From the NCBI GenBank assembly GCA_963205525.1, contig CAUJJP010000108.1, positions 1 to 30,198 on the forward strand: DNA of 30,198 bases. The letters run 5' to 3'. The DNA is from Pseudomonadota bacterium (lineage in GTDB: Bacteria; Pseudomonadota; Gammaproteobacteria; Burkholderiales; Burkholderiaceae). Under the pieces are notes generated by a model. It ran no database searches and was not told the DNA's origin. It saw nothing but the letters and a program-made list of their open reading frames with translations. Numbering within the stretch: the stretch's first letter is position 1; the number at the start of each line of letters is the position of its first letter. This document shows, in pieces, positions 8,124 to 16,585 of this stretch. The position numbers were made by a program, and so were the translations under genes.

Positions 8124-11100
8124 TCAACCCCCGCCCACCGCCACCATCGCGAAGTCGACGACGCCCAGCGGCACTGCCGTGACGGGCGTCTGCAGCCCGC
8201 CGGTGAGCAGCGAAACCCCGCGGCCGAGGAAGAAGCCGAGTGCGTTGTGGGTGACAAGGCCTTCCCTGCGAAAGTCCGCGGCGCCCTGCAGACCCTGGAG
8301 CAGCACCTTGGTGAAGGCGCCGTTGCCCCAGCTGCGGCGCTCCATCGACTCCTGGCGGCCCGTGCTCGACGAGAAGACGATGACGCCGTTCTCCGCCGCG
8401 GAGAGCGTGTTCGTGACGCGGGTGACTTCGTTGCTCAGCGCCGCGCCGCGGCCGACGACGTTGCCGGCGTGGCAGGTGTCGACGAACATCATCACCTTGC
8501 CACGGATCTCCGAGAGGCTCTCGCGCAGCTGGGCCTCGCCGATGCCGGTGGCGCCCAGGCGCTCGATGTCGGCGTCGTGCGGGAGGAAGAAGTAGCGCCC
8601 GCGCGCATCGTTGACACCGTGCCCGGCCATGAAGAGCATCACGGTGTCCTCGGACCGCGCGACTTCGCGCAGCCAGGCCAGGCCTTGCAGGACCTGGGCG
8701 CGCGTCGCCTGGCCATCGGTCAGAACGCGGGAGACGACCTCGCGGTAGAAGCGGCCCTCCTGCGTGCGCATCAGGGCGTTGAAGTCGTTCGCGTCCTTGG
8801 CCGGCAGGTCCAGCGCGTAGTCGGGCCGCGCATAGGACGAGATGCCGATGGCCAGCAGGATGAGCCGCCCGTGCTCCGTTTCGCCGCCTGCCCGCCGTGC
8901 CGCGGCCAGCCCCGCCGCGGCGCTTGCGGCCGGCCCGACCCGCGCCGCGCTCGTCGTGTCGACGACCGGCTGCAAGCCGGCGCCAAGCGGCGCCTGCGGT
9001 GCCGGAGGCAGCGCAAGGCTTGTCGGCAGCAGCCGCGCCTGCGGCGACCGTGCGGGACGCCAGCGCCAGCCGATCTGCACGGGCTCGGAAACCAGCAAGC
9101 CGTTGTCGGCGATCAGCGTCAGTTCGGCGTCGCGCTCGGGCATGCTCAGTACGATCTCGCCGCTGGCCACGCCGTCTTGGCGCGTGGGCAGCCGCGCACG
9201 GACGACCTCGGCCGGTCGCCCGTCGACGCGTGCGCGCACGACCCGCGCCGGCGCACCGTGGCTGAGCAGGGCAAAGCGCAGGACGAGCCGCGTCACGCTG
9301 CTTTCGACGATGCGCTCGTGCGGGACCGCAAGCACCGGCGGCAGCAGCTCCGGCGCCAGGGCGCCCGCCGTGGGCGCCGCAGCGGCAGGCACAGGCGCAG
9401 CCGCAGCGGGTGGGGGCGCTGCCGCGAGCGTGGGCGCTGCGCCGGCCGTGCCGGAGGGCGCGGGGCCGGCATCGACGTATTCGCGGCGCCTGGCGTCCGC
9501 GCTGGCCAGCGCGAGCGCGGGGTCCAGCTGCTCGAGCACGGCGTCGATCACGTCGGGGCGCTGGTAGCGCTCGCGAAAGCGCCCGACCGAGAAGAAGTCG
9601 ACGCCGCGCCCGTCGCGGCGCTCGAGCTGCCAGCCGACCAGCGAATCGCCGCCGATCGAGGTGTCGAAATAGCCTTGCTCGGTCCACAGCACCCAGCGCC
9701 CGTCCAGGCTGGTGAAGAGCGAGAGCAGCAGCATGCCGTCGCTGGCCCGCCACCAACGCACCGTGCCGTCGAGCACCGTGCCGACGACGAGGCGGCCATC
9801 GGCCGAGGCGTGCACGGCGGTCACTTCGGAGGGCGTGCGCACGCTCCACTGCGTCTGGCCGTCGCGGTCGATGCGGCGCAGGGTTTTCGTTGTTCCGAGG
9901 ATGGCCGCGCTGTTGTCGGGCAGGAGCGCCAGCGCGCGCGAGACCTCGGCGGGCTCCATCGGCTGCTCGCGCCCGCCGACGACGGGGTGTAGCCGGTCCT
10001 GCCAGTCGCGGATCGTCCAGCTCCAGGCGCGGTGCGAGGCGGTGGCGGTGCCTTCGCCGGTGCCGTCGGCCAACTCACGGCGCGCCAAGCGAAAGTGCCG
10101 CGCGCCGCTCCAGCCGCTGTCGGCGAAGGCGACGACGCGGGCGTTGGCGTCGATGGCGAGGTTGTCCGCACCGCGCAGGTCGATGACGGCCGCGCCCAGC
10201 GGCGACACCGGGCCTTCGGCATCGATCGCCATCCACGAGCCCAGGCCGCTGCCGAGCACGAAGCCGTGCCCGCCCCAGGCGGCGAGGTCCTGCACGGTGT
10301 CGGTGGCGACGAAGTCGGTCTGCACCTTGCCTTCGGGCCAGGCGATGCGCTGCAGCACGACCTGGGCGCGCACGTCCTTGTTGGAGGTGGCTCGCCCCGC
10401 GGCGGCGATCGTGCGGCCATCGGCCGACCAGGCGACGCTGCCGACGCCGGCCTGGTTGCGATGAAGGCCGGGCAAGGTGATGCGGCGCGCGAGGGCGAGC
10501 GTTGCGCTGTCGAGCACGTCGACGAGCGCCTCGCCGCTGGCTGGGCGCGCGTTGTAGCCGACGGCGACGAAGCGCCCGTCGGGCGAGACCGCCAGCGAGC
10601 GCGGCTCGGGGGCCTCGGTGCCGACCTGGCGTTCGAGCGCCCAGCCGCCGCCGGGCTGCGGGCGGTAGTGGCGGATGCGGGCGTCGTAGCCCGAGGCGAG
10701 GATGCTGCCGTCCGGCAACTCGGCCAGGCCGAAGCAGGGGGCGTCGAAGCTGTCCGCAAAGCGCGTGCTGCCGTCTGCCGCCAGGATGCGGATTCCGTTC
10801 GTCCCCGAGAGACAGGCGGCCAGATGCCTGCCCGAGCGGCTCCACAGCAGCCGCACGACGTGGCCGGCGTCCAGCGGCAGGCGGCGCAGCAGGTGCCCGT
10901 CGATGGCCGAGAAGACTTCGAGCCGATGGCCGGGCGCGGCACCGCTTGCGCCCCCGGCAGCGTCACTGCTTGTGCTGCCGCTTGTGCTGCCGCTTGTGCC
11001 CCCGATGGCGATCTCGCGGCCGTCCGGCGAGAAGGCCGCGCCGTACATGCGTCCGAGGTCGCCGCCGCCGACCGGCCAGCGCAGCGTCATCAGCAGTCGG

Positions 11101-11360
11101 CGCGTGCCGATTTCCCAGACGCGGGCCGCCTTGTCGTCGCCGACCGTGACGAGCCGCGTCTGGTCGGGGCTGACGGCCAGGCGCCGGATCGCGCCGGTGT
11201 GCGTGCCCGCGTCGAGGACGAGGGTCGGGGATGGGGCGGGCGACGGAGCCGCCGCCGCGCGCGCGCCGGACGCAGGCGCGAGGCCTGCGACGGCTCCGAT
11301 CGCGCAAAGAGCAGCGAGGGCGCGCGCAGCAGTCCGCGCGGCAACGCTGGCGCGCTGCAT
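8124..11360 (-). CDS. Exported WD40 beta-propeller protein with C-terminal caspase-like (C14) peptidase domain
   Basis: About 1078 residues from the ATG at 11360, which is followed at once by a standard Sec signal (MQRASVAARTAARALAALCA to ARAAAA); a GTG at 11420, 13 bp after the upstream stop, is the alternative start. Then come degenerate WD40-type blades (SPDQTRLVTVGDDKAARVWE, SPDGREIAIGG, SPDGRFVAVGYN, SADGRTIAAAGR) over roughly residues 45-560, the linker typical of bacterial WD40-caspases (LDGRWVLWTEQGYFDTSIGG), a Pro/Ala-rich stretch, and the peptidase. The catalytic dyad is visible: His in MLFMAGHGVND (about residue 914) and Cys in MMFVDTCHAGN (about 963), so the enzyme looks competent. 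It is the last gene of a - strand cluster behind two lipoproteins, placing it in the periplasm or at the envelope. Substrate unknown; proteolytic signalling or protein processing is conceivable. Confidence 0.9.
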   Translation of the reverse strand: MQRASVAARTAARALAALCAIGAVAGLAPASGARAAAAPSPAPSPTLVLDAGTHTGAIRRLAVSPDQTRLVTVGDDKAARVWEIGTRRLLMTLRWPVGGGDLGRMYGAAFSPDGREIAIGGTSGSTSGSTSSDAAGGASGAAPGHRLEVFSAIDGHLLRRLPLDAGHVVRLLWSRSGRHLAACLSGTNGIRILAADGSTRFADSFDAPCFGLAELPDGSILASGYDARIRHYRPQPGGGWALERQVGTEAPEPRSLAVSPDGRFVAVGYNARPASGEALVDVLDSATLALARRITLPGLHRNQAGVGSVAWSADGRTIAAAGRATSNKDVRAQVVLQRIAWPEGKVQTDFVATDTVQDLAAWGGHGFVLGSGLGSWMAIDAEGPVSPLGAAVIDLRGADNLAIDANARVVAFADSGWSGARHFRLARRELADGTGEGTATASHRAWSWTIRDWQDRLHPVVGGREQPMEPAEVSRALALLPDNSAAILGTTKTLRRIDRDGQTQWSVRTPSEVTAVHASADGRLVVGTVLDGTVRWWRASDGMLLLSLFTSLDGRWVLWTEQGYFDTSIGGDSLVGWQLERRDGRGVDFFSVGRFRERYQRPDVIDAVLEQLDPALALASADARRREYVDAGPAPSGTAGAAPTLAAAPPPAAAAPVPAAAAPTAGALAPELLPPVLAVPHERIVESSVTRLVLRFALLSHGAPARVVRARVDGRPAEVVRARLPTRQDGVASGEIVLSMPERDAELTLIADNGLLVSEPVQIGWRWRPARSPQARLLPTSLALPPAPQAPLGAGLQPVVDTTSAARVGPAASAAAGLAAARRAGGETEHGRLILLAIGISSYARPDYALDLPAKDANDFNALMRTQEGRFYREVVSRVLTDGQATRAQVLQGLAWLREVARSEDTVMLFMAGHGVNDARGRYFFLPHDADIERLGATGIGEAQLRESLSEIRGKVMMFVDTCHAGNVVGRGAALSNEVTRVTNTLSAAENGVIVFSSSTGRQESMERRSWGNGAFTKVLLQGLQGAADFRREGLVTHNALGFFLGRGVSLLTGGLQTPVTAVPLGVVDFAMVAVGGG

Positions 11361-11433
11361 GAACGCGATGAACCCGTGCCCTGCGACAGGCTTTGCGGCG
11401 GTGTTGCCTTGCGCCTTCACTTCGGGTTGATTC

Positions 11434-14361
11434 TCAATCGGGAGTGCAGTTGATCCAGACCACCCGGTCGCCGGTCAGCGTTCCGGAGCTGTCGTCGCCC
11501 AGCATGCAGGAGTAGAAGTTCGGCACCGAGACGAGCTCGATCAGATAGCTGTCCCCGTAGGCGAACGCGGTATCGAGCCTCACGACGCTTCCCGGCGCCA
11601 TTGCATAGAAGCCGAGCGGAAAGCTGCCGTTTCGCCAGACCCTGATCATCAGCGAGGCGCTCGCCAGGCCATAGGTCCGGATCTCGAGTGCGGGCGGTGC
11701 AGCGCCTGCCCAGCAATCGACCCGCACGTTGCCCACCGAGGCGCCGCGGATCGTGCCGTTGCCTTGGCTGACCGAGCAGGACTGGCCGGTGGGCAGGCTT
11801 TGCACGTAGACGTTGTAGGGTGCGCCGTCGGGCAGGCCGACAGGAAAGCCGAATTCCGTGACCCCCGGCCCCGGCGCGACGCAGCAGTAGGTGCTGCCGA
11901 AGTCCAGCGCCAGGCGTAGGCCGCTGGCCGTCAGCCCGCCGATGGTGCCGCCCACGCTGTACGAGGAAGCGCTGCACCGAACCGCCACGTTGGTCACTGA
12001 CGCGGCTCGAATCACGCCGCTGCCGTTGTGCACGGTGCAGGTCTGGCCGCCGGGCTGGCTCCAGACGACGACTTCGTACGCGCCGCCGTCGGCAAGCGCC
12101 CCGGGGAAGGTGAAGCTGCCGGCACCGGCTGCGATGTTCAGGCAGCAATCGTGCTCGGCACCGCCGCGCCCGAGGGCGAGTTGCAGGCCGGTGCCGCTCA
12201 GGCCGCTCACGGTGCCGGAGACGGTGAAGGCGTCGTTGCTGCAGGTGACGACGATTTCGCTGACCGGCGCACCGGCGATCACGCCCTTGCCGCCGCTGAC
12301 GGCGCAGCTCTGGCCGGCAGGCTGCGCAGCAAGCGTGACCTCGTAAGGGCTGCCGTCGGCCAGGCTGCCGGGGAACCGGAAGCTGCGCGCGCCGGGCGGC
12401 GGTTCGATGATGCTGCCGGCCAGCGCCAGGCGCAGCCCCGAGGCCGTCAGGCCGAAGATGCTGCCGCCCACCGGATAGGCCGCGGGCGTGAAGTTGGCAA
12501 CGACCGTGCGCGCTTCGCTCATCGTGACGGTGCAACTCGGCGCGGCGCCGCTGCAGGCGCCGCTCCAGCCCGAGAAGACCGCGCCCTTGGCGGCCTCGGC
12601 GGTGAGCGTCACGCTGCTGCCGGCCGTGAACGCGGCGACGCAGGTGCTGCCGCAGGCGATGCGGCCGGGGACCGAGCCGACGTAGCCATCGCCGACCTTG
12701 CCGACGGAGAGGCCGAAGCTGCGGACGCCGCCGTCGTCGAAACGCGCGCGCGCCGACTTGTCGCCGGTCATCCGCAGCTCGCAGCGCGGGCCGGTCGTGG
12801 CCGCGCAGGCGCCGTCCCAGGACAGGAAGCGAGCGCCCGGACTGGGCTGCGCGACCAGCGTCACGGTGTCGGCCCAGACGTAGCAGCTGCCGACCCGGCC
12901 CGTCGGGCAGGGCGCGCCCGCCGGCGTGACGGCGATGCTGCCGTTGCCGCTGATCGACGTGAGCAGGCGGCCTCGGGTCTGCTCACTCGCAGCAGGGGCG
13001 AAATCGGAGGGGCGGTACGCTTGGTCCTGCGGCGCGGCGACTTGCGCGCCGCGGGCATCCCGGCCATCGATCACGCCGTCGCCGAGGTCCAGCGCGAGCT
13101 GCCGGCTCATCGCGCGGGCAGGCGACGCCAGCGTCGGGTTGTAGGCCGCCGCGGCCTTGGCCAGCGCGATCAGCAGCTGGGCGTAGCGGCCGCGGTCGTC
13201 GTCGCCGAGTTCGAACAGCGATTGCGGGCTGTAGGCCAGGCGTGGCGGGCGGGCGATGTCGCTGACGCGCAGCCCACTCGTGGCGAACTGCGTGTTGATC
13301 AGGTCGCGGATGCGGGCATGGGCGGCGCGGACGCGATCGACCGTGGGCAGCGTCCGCACCCGTCCGTCGAGGTCGACGAAGCTCGCGCGCGCGCGCTGGG
13401 GTGTGTTGGCCAGACCTTGCGCCTGCAGCCCTTCGGCGAGGTAGACCGCAGCCTGGGTCAGCGCGGAAACCGTTGCGTGCTGCGTGAGGTCGGGCACGTA
13501 GCTCTCCAGCGTCTCGCTGGCGGGGAAGGGCCGCCACGCACCCTGATAGCTCTCGGTGACGATGGATTCGTCGAAGTACATCGCCTGGGCGTTGCCGCGG
13601 TACTCGATGCGGTAGGGACCGGTGCGCGAGCCGCAGGCCTTCAGGCGGACGGTGCCCTTGTCGTCGGAGCGGGCCTGCCCGAGCAGCAGGCCGCGTCCGT
13701 CGTAGAGCCTCACGTCGGCGTTGCGGATCGCCCCGTCGGCGCTCGTTCCTCCAACGCCGCCGTCGCTGCCGGGGCCGTCGCTGCCCCCGGGGCCATCGCC
13801 GCCGCCCGGAAGATCGAACTGCGCCTCGGGATAGCCGACGCTCACGTTGACGCACTTGACGAAGTCGATCACGTCGCCGACGAAGGTGACCGCTTCGCCG
13901 AAGGGTCCGCCGATCACGTAGACCTGCAGCGCGACCTGGTCGACGACGAGGAAGGCCGCGGTCTCGGGGTAATAGCGAAAGGCGAAGGGGCCGGCGAGCT
14001 GGTCGGGTTGACGGCTCGGGAAGAATTGGGCGAAGTCGCGTTCCCCGGCCTCGAAGAGCTCGAGCGCGGCGCGGCGTACCTGGACGGCGTCCTGGGACTG
14101 CAGCCCGCGTTTGCGCATGAGCACGCTCAGGTCGCGTTCGGCCAGCTGCGGGGAGCGCCCGACCTGCTCGGCCAGGGCAAACGCGGCCTCGCTCGGGCGC
14201 GGTTCCGCGCCGCCGCCGCAGCCAACGAGCAGCAGCGGCAGGAGCAGCGGCATCAGCATTGCCGCCAACCGCGGCGCCAGCGGCGTCAGCGGCGCCAGCA
14301 GCGGCATCAGCAGCGGCATCAGCAGCGCGCGCAGACGTCGGCCCGTGGAGTCCTCCGACAT
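11434..14361 (-). CDS. Large lipoprotein with InlB-like and repeated beta modules (lipoprotein 2)
   Basis: 975 residues from ATG 14361. The N-terminus is a long Leu/Pro/Met-rich signal with lipobox LLVGC (Cys48) followed by GGG. Next is a domain (about 80-165: ELFEAGERDFAQFFPSRQPD, FAFRYYPETAAFLVVDQV, LQVYVIGG) closely related to lipoprotein 1. A Gly/Asp linker, an Ig- or carboxypeptidase-regulatory-like module, two Cys-containing InlB-type 'bacterial repeats' (about 467-625) and three copies of an ~85-residue repeat (GLTASGLRLAL, DG.PYEV, P.GQ.C.V..G.G.I, ending in a Cys; about 625-880) follow, with a fourth decayed copy at the end. The family looks like a surface or periplasmic scaffold; no enzyme motif seen. 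The reading frame stays open upstream to 15756, but that part is the shadow of the neighbouring gene. No clear Shine-Dalgarno sequence supports the start. Confidence 0.8.
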   Translation of the reverse strand: MSEDSTGRRLRALLMPLLMPLLAPLTPLAPRLAAMLMPLLLPLLLVGCGGGAEPRPSEAAFALAEQVGRSPQLAERDLSVLMRKRGLQSQDAVQVRRAALELFEAGERDFAQFFPSRQPDQLAGPFAFRYYPETAAFLVVDQVALQVYVIGGPFGEAVTFVGDVIDFVKCVNVSVGYPEAQFDLPGGGDGPGGSDGPGSDGGVGGTSADGAIRNADVRLYDGRGLLLGQARSDDKGTVRLKACGSRTGPYRIEYRGNAQAMYFDESIVTESYQGAWRPFPASETLESYVPDLTQHATVSALTQAAVYLAEGLQAQGLANTPQRARASFVDLDGRVRTLPTVDRVRAAHARIRDLINTQFATSGLRVSDIARPPRLAYSPQSLFELGDDDRGRYAQLLIALAKAAAAYNPTLASPARAMSRQLALDLGDGVIDGRDARGAQVAAPQDQAYRPSDFAPAASEQTRGRLLTSISGNGSIAVTPAGAPCPTGRVGSCYVWADTVTLVAQPSPGARFLSWDGACAATTGPRCELRMTGDKSARARFDDGGVRSFGLSVGKVGDGYVGSVPGRIACGSTCVAAFTAGSSVTLTAEAAKGAVFSGWSGACSGAAPSCTVTMSEARTVVANFTPAAYPVGGSIFGLTASGLRLALAGSIIEPPPGARSFRFPGSLADGSPYEVTLAAQPAGQSCAVSGGKGVIAGAPVSEIVVTCSNDAFTVSGTVSGLSGTGLQLALGRGGAEHDCCLNIAAGAGSFTFPGALADGGAYEVVVWSQPGGQTCTVHNGSGVIRAASVTNVAVRCSASSYSVGGTIGGLTASGLRLALDFGSTYCCVAPGPGVTEFGFPVGLPDGAPYNVYVQSLPTGQSCSVSQGNGTIRGASVGNVRVDCWAGAAPPALEIRTYGLASASLMIRVWRNGSFPLGFYAMAPGSVVRLDTAFAYGDSYLIELVSVPNFYSCMLGDDSSGTLTGDRVVWINCTPD
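14228..14328. repeat. Low-complexity AGC/GGCATC repeats in the signal peptide of lipoprotein 2
   Basis: Near-repeats built from AGCAGCGGCATC and GGCGCCAGCGGCGTC units encode MPLLMPLLAPL-like runs. Units are multiples of 3 (mostly 12 bp), so copy-number change would lengthen or shorten the signal peptide without shifting the frame. Confidence 0.6.
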
Positions 14362-14480
14362 GCGGCGCAGTCGCGTCGACTCGGAACGTGGGCGTGGGTG
14401 TCGGGGCGGGGCGCAGAGGGGCACGGCAGCGGTCTTTTCGTGGTCGCAGGAACTTGCCGGGGCAGGGCGCGTGCCGCGGC

Positions 14481-15452
14481 TCAGCCGGCCCGCTTGAACA
14501 GGGCCGCAAGCGGTCGATGCGCTGCGTTCATCAGGACGAGGCAAGTCGCCCCCGTGCCGCTGCAGGCCCCCGACCAGCCGGCGAAGACCCAGCCCGGCGC
14601 CGCCGCGGCACTCAGGGCGACGAGGCTGCCCGCGGCAACGCGACTCTCGCAGCGCGTGCCGCATTCGATGCCGACGCCCGGCGCCGACACGGTGCCGCTG
14701 CCGCTTACGTCCACGCGCAGGAGCGGGATCTCGAAGGCCGCCGTGACGCTGCGCGAGTCGTCGAGCGTCAGCGTGCAGCTCGCCGCGCTCCCGGCGCAGC
14801 CGCCGCTCCAGCCGACGAAGAGCGCGCCCCGGTCGGCTGACGCCGAGAGGGTGACGACACGGTCCCAGCCAAAGCCGCCGAAGCTGCAGGCGGCGCCGCA
14901 GTCGATGCCTGCGGGGCTGCTGCGAACCGTTCCGCTGCCCGAGCCGCTGGCGACGACCGCGAGCGTGGGCGCTGCGAGAAAGTCGTGAACATGCCCCACG
15001 GCGGTCAGGCGCGGTCCGAAATCGCCGCCGAGCACGTAGACCTGCAGGGTGCTGCGATGCACCAGCAGGTAGCTGCGCGTGGCCGGGTAGTAGCGATAGG
15101 CCAGCGCGCCAGCCGAGCGATCGGCCTGGCCCGAGGGGGCGAAGTGGACGGCGTAGGCGCTCTCGCCGAGATCGAACAGCCGGCTGATGGCCGAAGGCAG
15201 TGCGCCGCCCGCATCGGAGGCGCTGGCCTGCACGACACGGTGCACCTTGGCGGTGGTTTCGGGGTCGGCTGGCGTTGCGACGGCACCTGCGGCCTGCGCG
15301 AGTTCGACCGCGGCTTGCGGGATGGCTTCTTTGTCGCCACTGTCGCCACCGCCGCAGGCGGCCAGGCCCAGCGCCAGCGCGACTGTCGCCATGCATGCCG
15401 TGGCAGTCCGGCCCAAGCCGAGATGCCAGGGGCGAAGCGTCCCGCCGTTCAT
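14481..15452 (-). CDS. Lipoprotein with InlB-like repeats (lipoprotein 1)
   Basis: 323 residues from the ATG at 15452, preceded by GGTGAG at about 8 nt. Signal peptide with lipobox GLAAC (Cys33) followed by GGG. Residues about 75-145 (RLFDLGESAYAVHFAPSGQA, ALAYRYYPATRSYLL, LQVYVLGGDFG) match the equivalent domain of lipoprotein 2 in the next gene, so the two arose by duplication. Two Cys-pair InlB-type 'bacterial repeat' domains follow (SGSGTVRSSPAGIDCGAACS ... LFVGWSGGCAGSAASCTLTL; then SGSGTVSAPGVGIECGTRC ... FAGWSGACSGTGATCLVL). It is probably anchored in the outer membrane or inner leaflet facing the periplasm. First gene of the cluster leading to the WD40-caspase. Function unknown. Confidence 0.85.
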   Translation of the reverse strand: MNGGTLRPWHLGLGRTATACMATVALALGLAACGGGDSGDKEAIPQAAVELAQAAGAVATPADPETTAKVHRVVQASASDAGGALPSAISRLFDLGESAYAVHFAPSGQADRSAGALAYRYYPATRSYLLVHRSTLQVYVLGGDFGPRLTAVGHVHDFLAAPTLAVVASGSGSGTVRSSPAGIDCGAACSFGGFGWDRVVTLSASADRGALFVGWSGGCAGSAASCTLTLDDSRSVTAAFEIPLLRVDVSGSGTVSAPGVGIECGTRCESRVAAGSLVALSAAAAPGWVFAGWSGACSGTGATCLVLMNAAHRPLAALFKRAG

Positions 15453-15546
15453 CGACAAGCTCACCGACAGCTTCGACACCCGTGCTCCCCTGGATGGTGT
15501 TGGACGATGTCCGGCGACACGGGCGGCCCGGACGCGGCTCCGTGCC

Positions 15547-15575
15547 ATCGTAGTCTTCGCGATTGCAAGGGTAAA
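15547..15575 (-). promoter_or_regulatory. Possible promoter of the lipoprotein-caspase cluster
   Basis: On the - strand TACGAT (15547-15552) lies about 95 bp before the lipoprotein 1 ATG, with only a poor -35 candidate (TTACCC or TTTACC, 16-17 bp upstream). Weak support. Confidence 0.25.
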
Positions 15576-15700
15576 GCGGCCACGACCCTCGCCGAGGGGA
15601 TGCGTGCGCCCGGCGCGCTCGGATTTCGTGCGGTTCTTCGCTTGCGCTTGGTCCAAGGCCGGGGCCTTGGCGCTGGCGCCGCTGCAGCGTGGTCAAGCGA

Positions 15701-15790
15701 GGCCATGTTGGGGCATGCGAGGGCATGCGAGGGCATGCGCCGTCATGCGCCGTCATGCGGTGTCATGCGGCGTCATGCGAGGTCTGGCGC
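15701..15790. repeat. Array of 10-bp CATGCG direct repeats upstream of the lipoprotein operon
   Basis: Nine consecutive decamers in strict phase: GGCCATGTTG, GGGCATGCGA (twice), GGGCATGCGC, CGTCATGCGC, CGTCATGCGG, TGTCATGCGG, CGTCATGCGA, GGTCTGGCGC. Units 2-8 (15711-15780) all carry CATGCG at the same position; the first and last are decayed. The period equals about one DNA helical turn. It lies roughly 250-340 bp before the lipoprotein 1 start and 450 bp before the + strand genes. The rest of 15453-16238 holds only a doubtful small ORF and a short tandem repeat of GCCGATCCCGGGC (16097-16123). Confidence 0.85.
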
Positions 15791-15855
15791 CGAAGGCCGC
15801 CGCCGGAGTGACCGCCATCACATCGCTTCGCCCACCTGCCTCGCAGAATGGCGGC

Positions 15856-16062
15856 ATGTCGCTGCTGCCTGCCCTGCCTCTCCTGCCCCGTCGGCCGATC
15901 GGGCGCTCCTCCTTCGCAAGGTCGGCGCCTGCGCCGACCCGAGCGATCGTGCCCGACGTTCCCGCGGCCTTGGGAATCGACCCTGCGCCCGCGCGCGCCT
16001 TCGTGCCGATGGATCGACGCCACAGCGAGTTCCTGCAGCGTTTGCGCGAAGCCGGGCTTTGA
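15856..16062 (+). CDS. Possible small hypothetical protein
   Basis: 68 codons starting MSLLPALPLLPRRPIGRSS and ending FLQRLREAGL. Third positions are G/C-rich but less so than in firm genes nearby, no Shine-Dalgarno sequence is visible and I do not recognise the sequence. It could equally be non-coding DNA between the divergent operons. Confidence 0.2.
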   Translation: MSLLPALPLLPRRPIGRSSFARSAPAPTRAIVPDVPAALGIDPAPARAFVPMDRRHSEFLQRLREAGL

Positions 16063-16146
16063 TTCGGGCCTCGCGCGGAGCCCCCGTCGCCCTCTCGCCG
16101 ATCCCGGGCCGCCGATCCCGGGCGACCCCAGGTGTGGCGCCTGCGA

Positions 16147-16152
16147 TAGAAT
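16147..16152 (+). promoter_or_regulatory. Possible -10 element upstream of the 94-aa gene
   Basis: TAGAAT within GCGATAGAATCC, about 87 bp before the ATG. No good -35 box at the normal distance, so support is limited to the -10 hexamer. Confidence 0.3.
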
Positions 16153-16238
16153 CCGCCGTTTTTGGTCGCGCGGCACGCGCCGAAGCCGAACGACCGTCCG
16201 TCCCGCCTCATCTTCACCCGAGAACCCAGAGCAACGTC

Positions 16239-16523
16239 ATGGCTACCAAGGAAGTCGTCTTTTCGGATCGCATTGTCGGTCTCTCCCTGCACAACGGCCT
16301 CGTGCGCGTCGACCTCGCCACCTTTGGCGGCCAGGCCAAGAACAAGGACGGCAAGGAAGGCGTGCGCATGGACATCACGCATCAGCTCGTGATGCCGCTG
16401 GATGCCTTCGTCGCCGGGGTGAGCGCCCAGCAGAAGCTTGTGCAGGAGGTCGTGAACCGCCAGCAGCAGTTGGCCGCGCAGGCTAAGCCGGCGGAGGCGG
16501 CAGCCGAAGCGGCCAAGGCCTGA
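16239..16523 (+). CDS. Small conserved-looking cytosolic protein at the head of the type I secretion locus
   Basis: A 94-residue protein I cannot name. It has no signal peptide or membrane segment. The first 40 residues alternate as in beta strands (VVFSDRIVGLSLHNGLVRVD), then MDITHQLVMPLDAFVAGVSA and a Gln/Glu/Ala-rich helical tail (QQKLVQEVVNRQQQLAAQA). The shape, strands followed by an amphipathic helix, recalls the small protein encoded next at 16586, and both point the same way as the secretion genes. A role as cytosolic helper for the exporter or its substrates is inference from position only. The internal ATG is chosen because longer in-frame readings run through the intergenic repeat region. 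Confidence 0.7.
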   Translation: MATKEVVFSDRIVGLSLHNGLVRVDLATFGGQAKNKDGKEGVRMDITHQLVMPLDAFVAGVSAQQKLVQEVVNRQQQLAAQAKPAEAAAEAAKA

Positions 16524-16585
16524 GCCCGGACGCCGGGACCGCGAAGGCCCGGGCGTCTCGATATGTCGGCGGGGTTCGTTCGCCC

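Noticed and set aside
8085..9992. 635-codon + strand frame opposite the WD40-caspase gene
   Set aside because: Antisense shadow; the - strand frame contains WD40 repeats and the caspase His/Cys motifs.
12028..14988. 986-codon open frame on the + strand opposite the lipoprotein genes
   Set aside because: Ala/Arg/Gly-rich with no recognisable domain; it is the antisense shadow of two well-supported lipoprotein genes in GC-rich DNA.
14362..15756. In-frame upstream extension of lipoprotein 2 to a 1440-residue protein
   Set aside because: The added part is Arg/Pro-rich shadow sequence of lipoprotein 1, which lies in another frame and has a proper lipoprotein signal. A lipobox right after 14361 marks the true start region.
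15701..15790. CRISPR array
   Set aside because: The units are 10 bp, contiguous and without spacers, and there are no cas genes in the window.
16526..16560. Terminator after the 94-aa gene
   Set aside because: GACGCC-GGG can pair with CCCGGGCGTC, but the stem is bulged and no T-tract follows.
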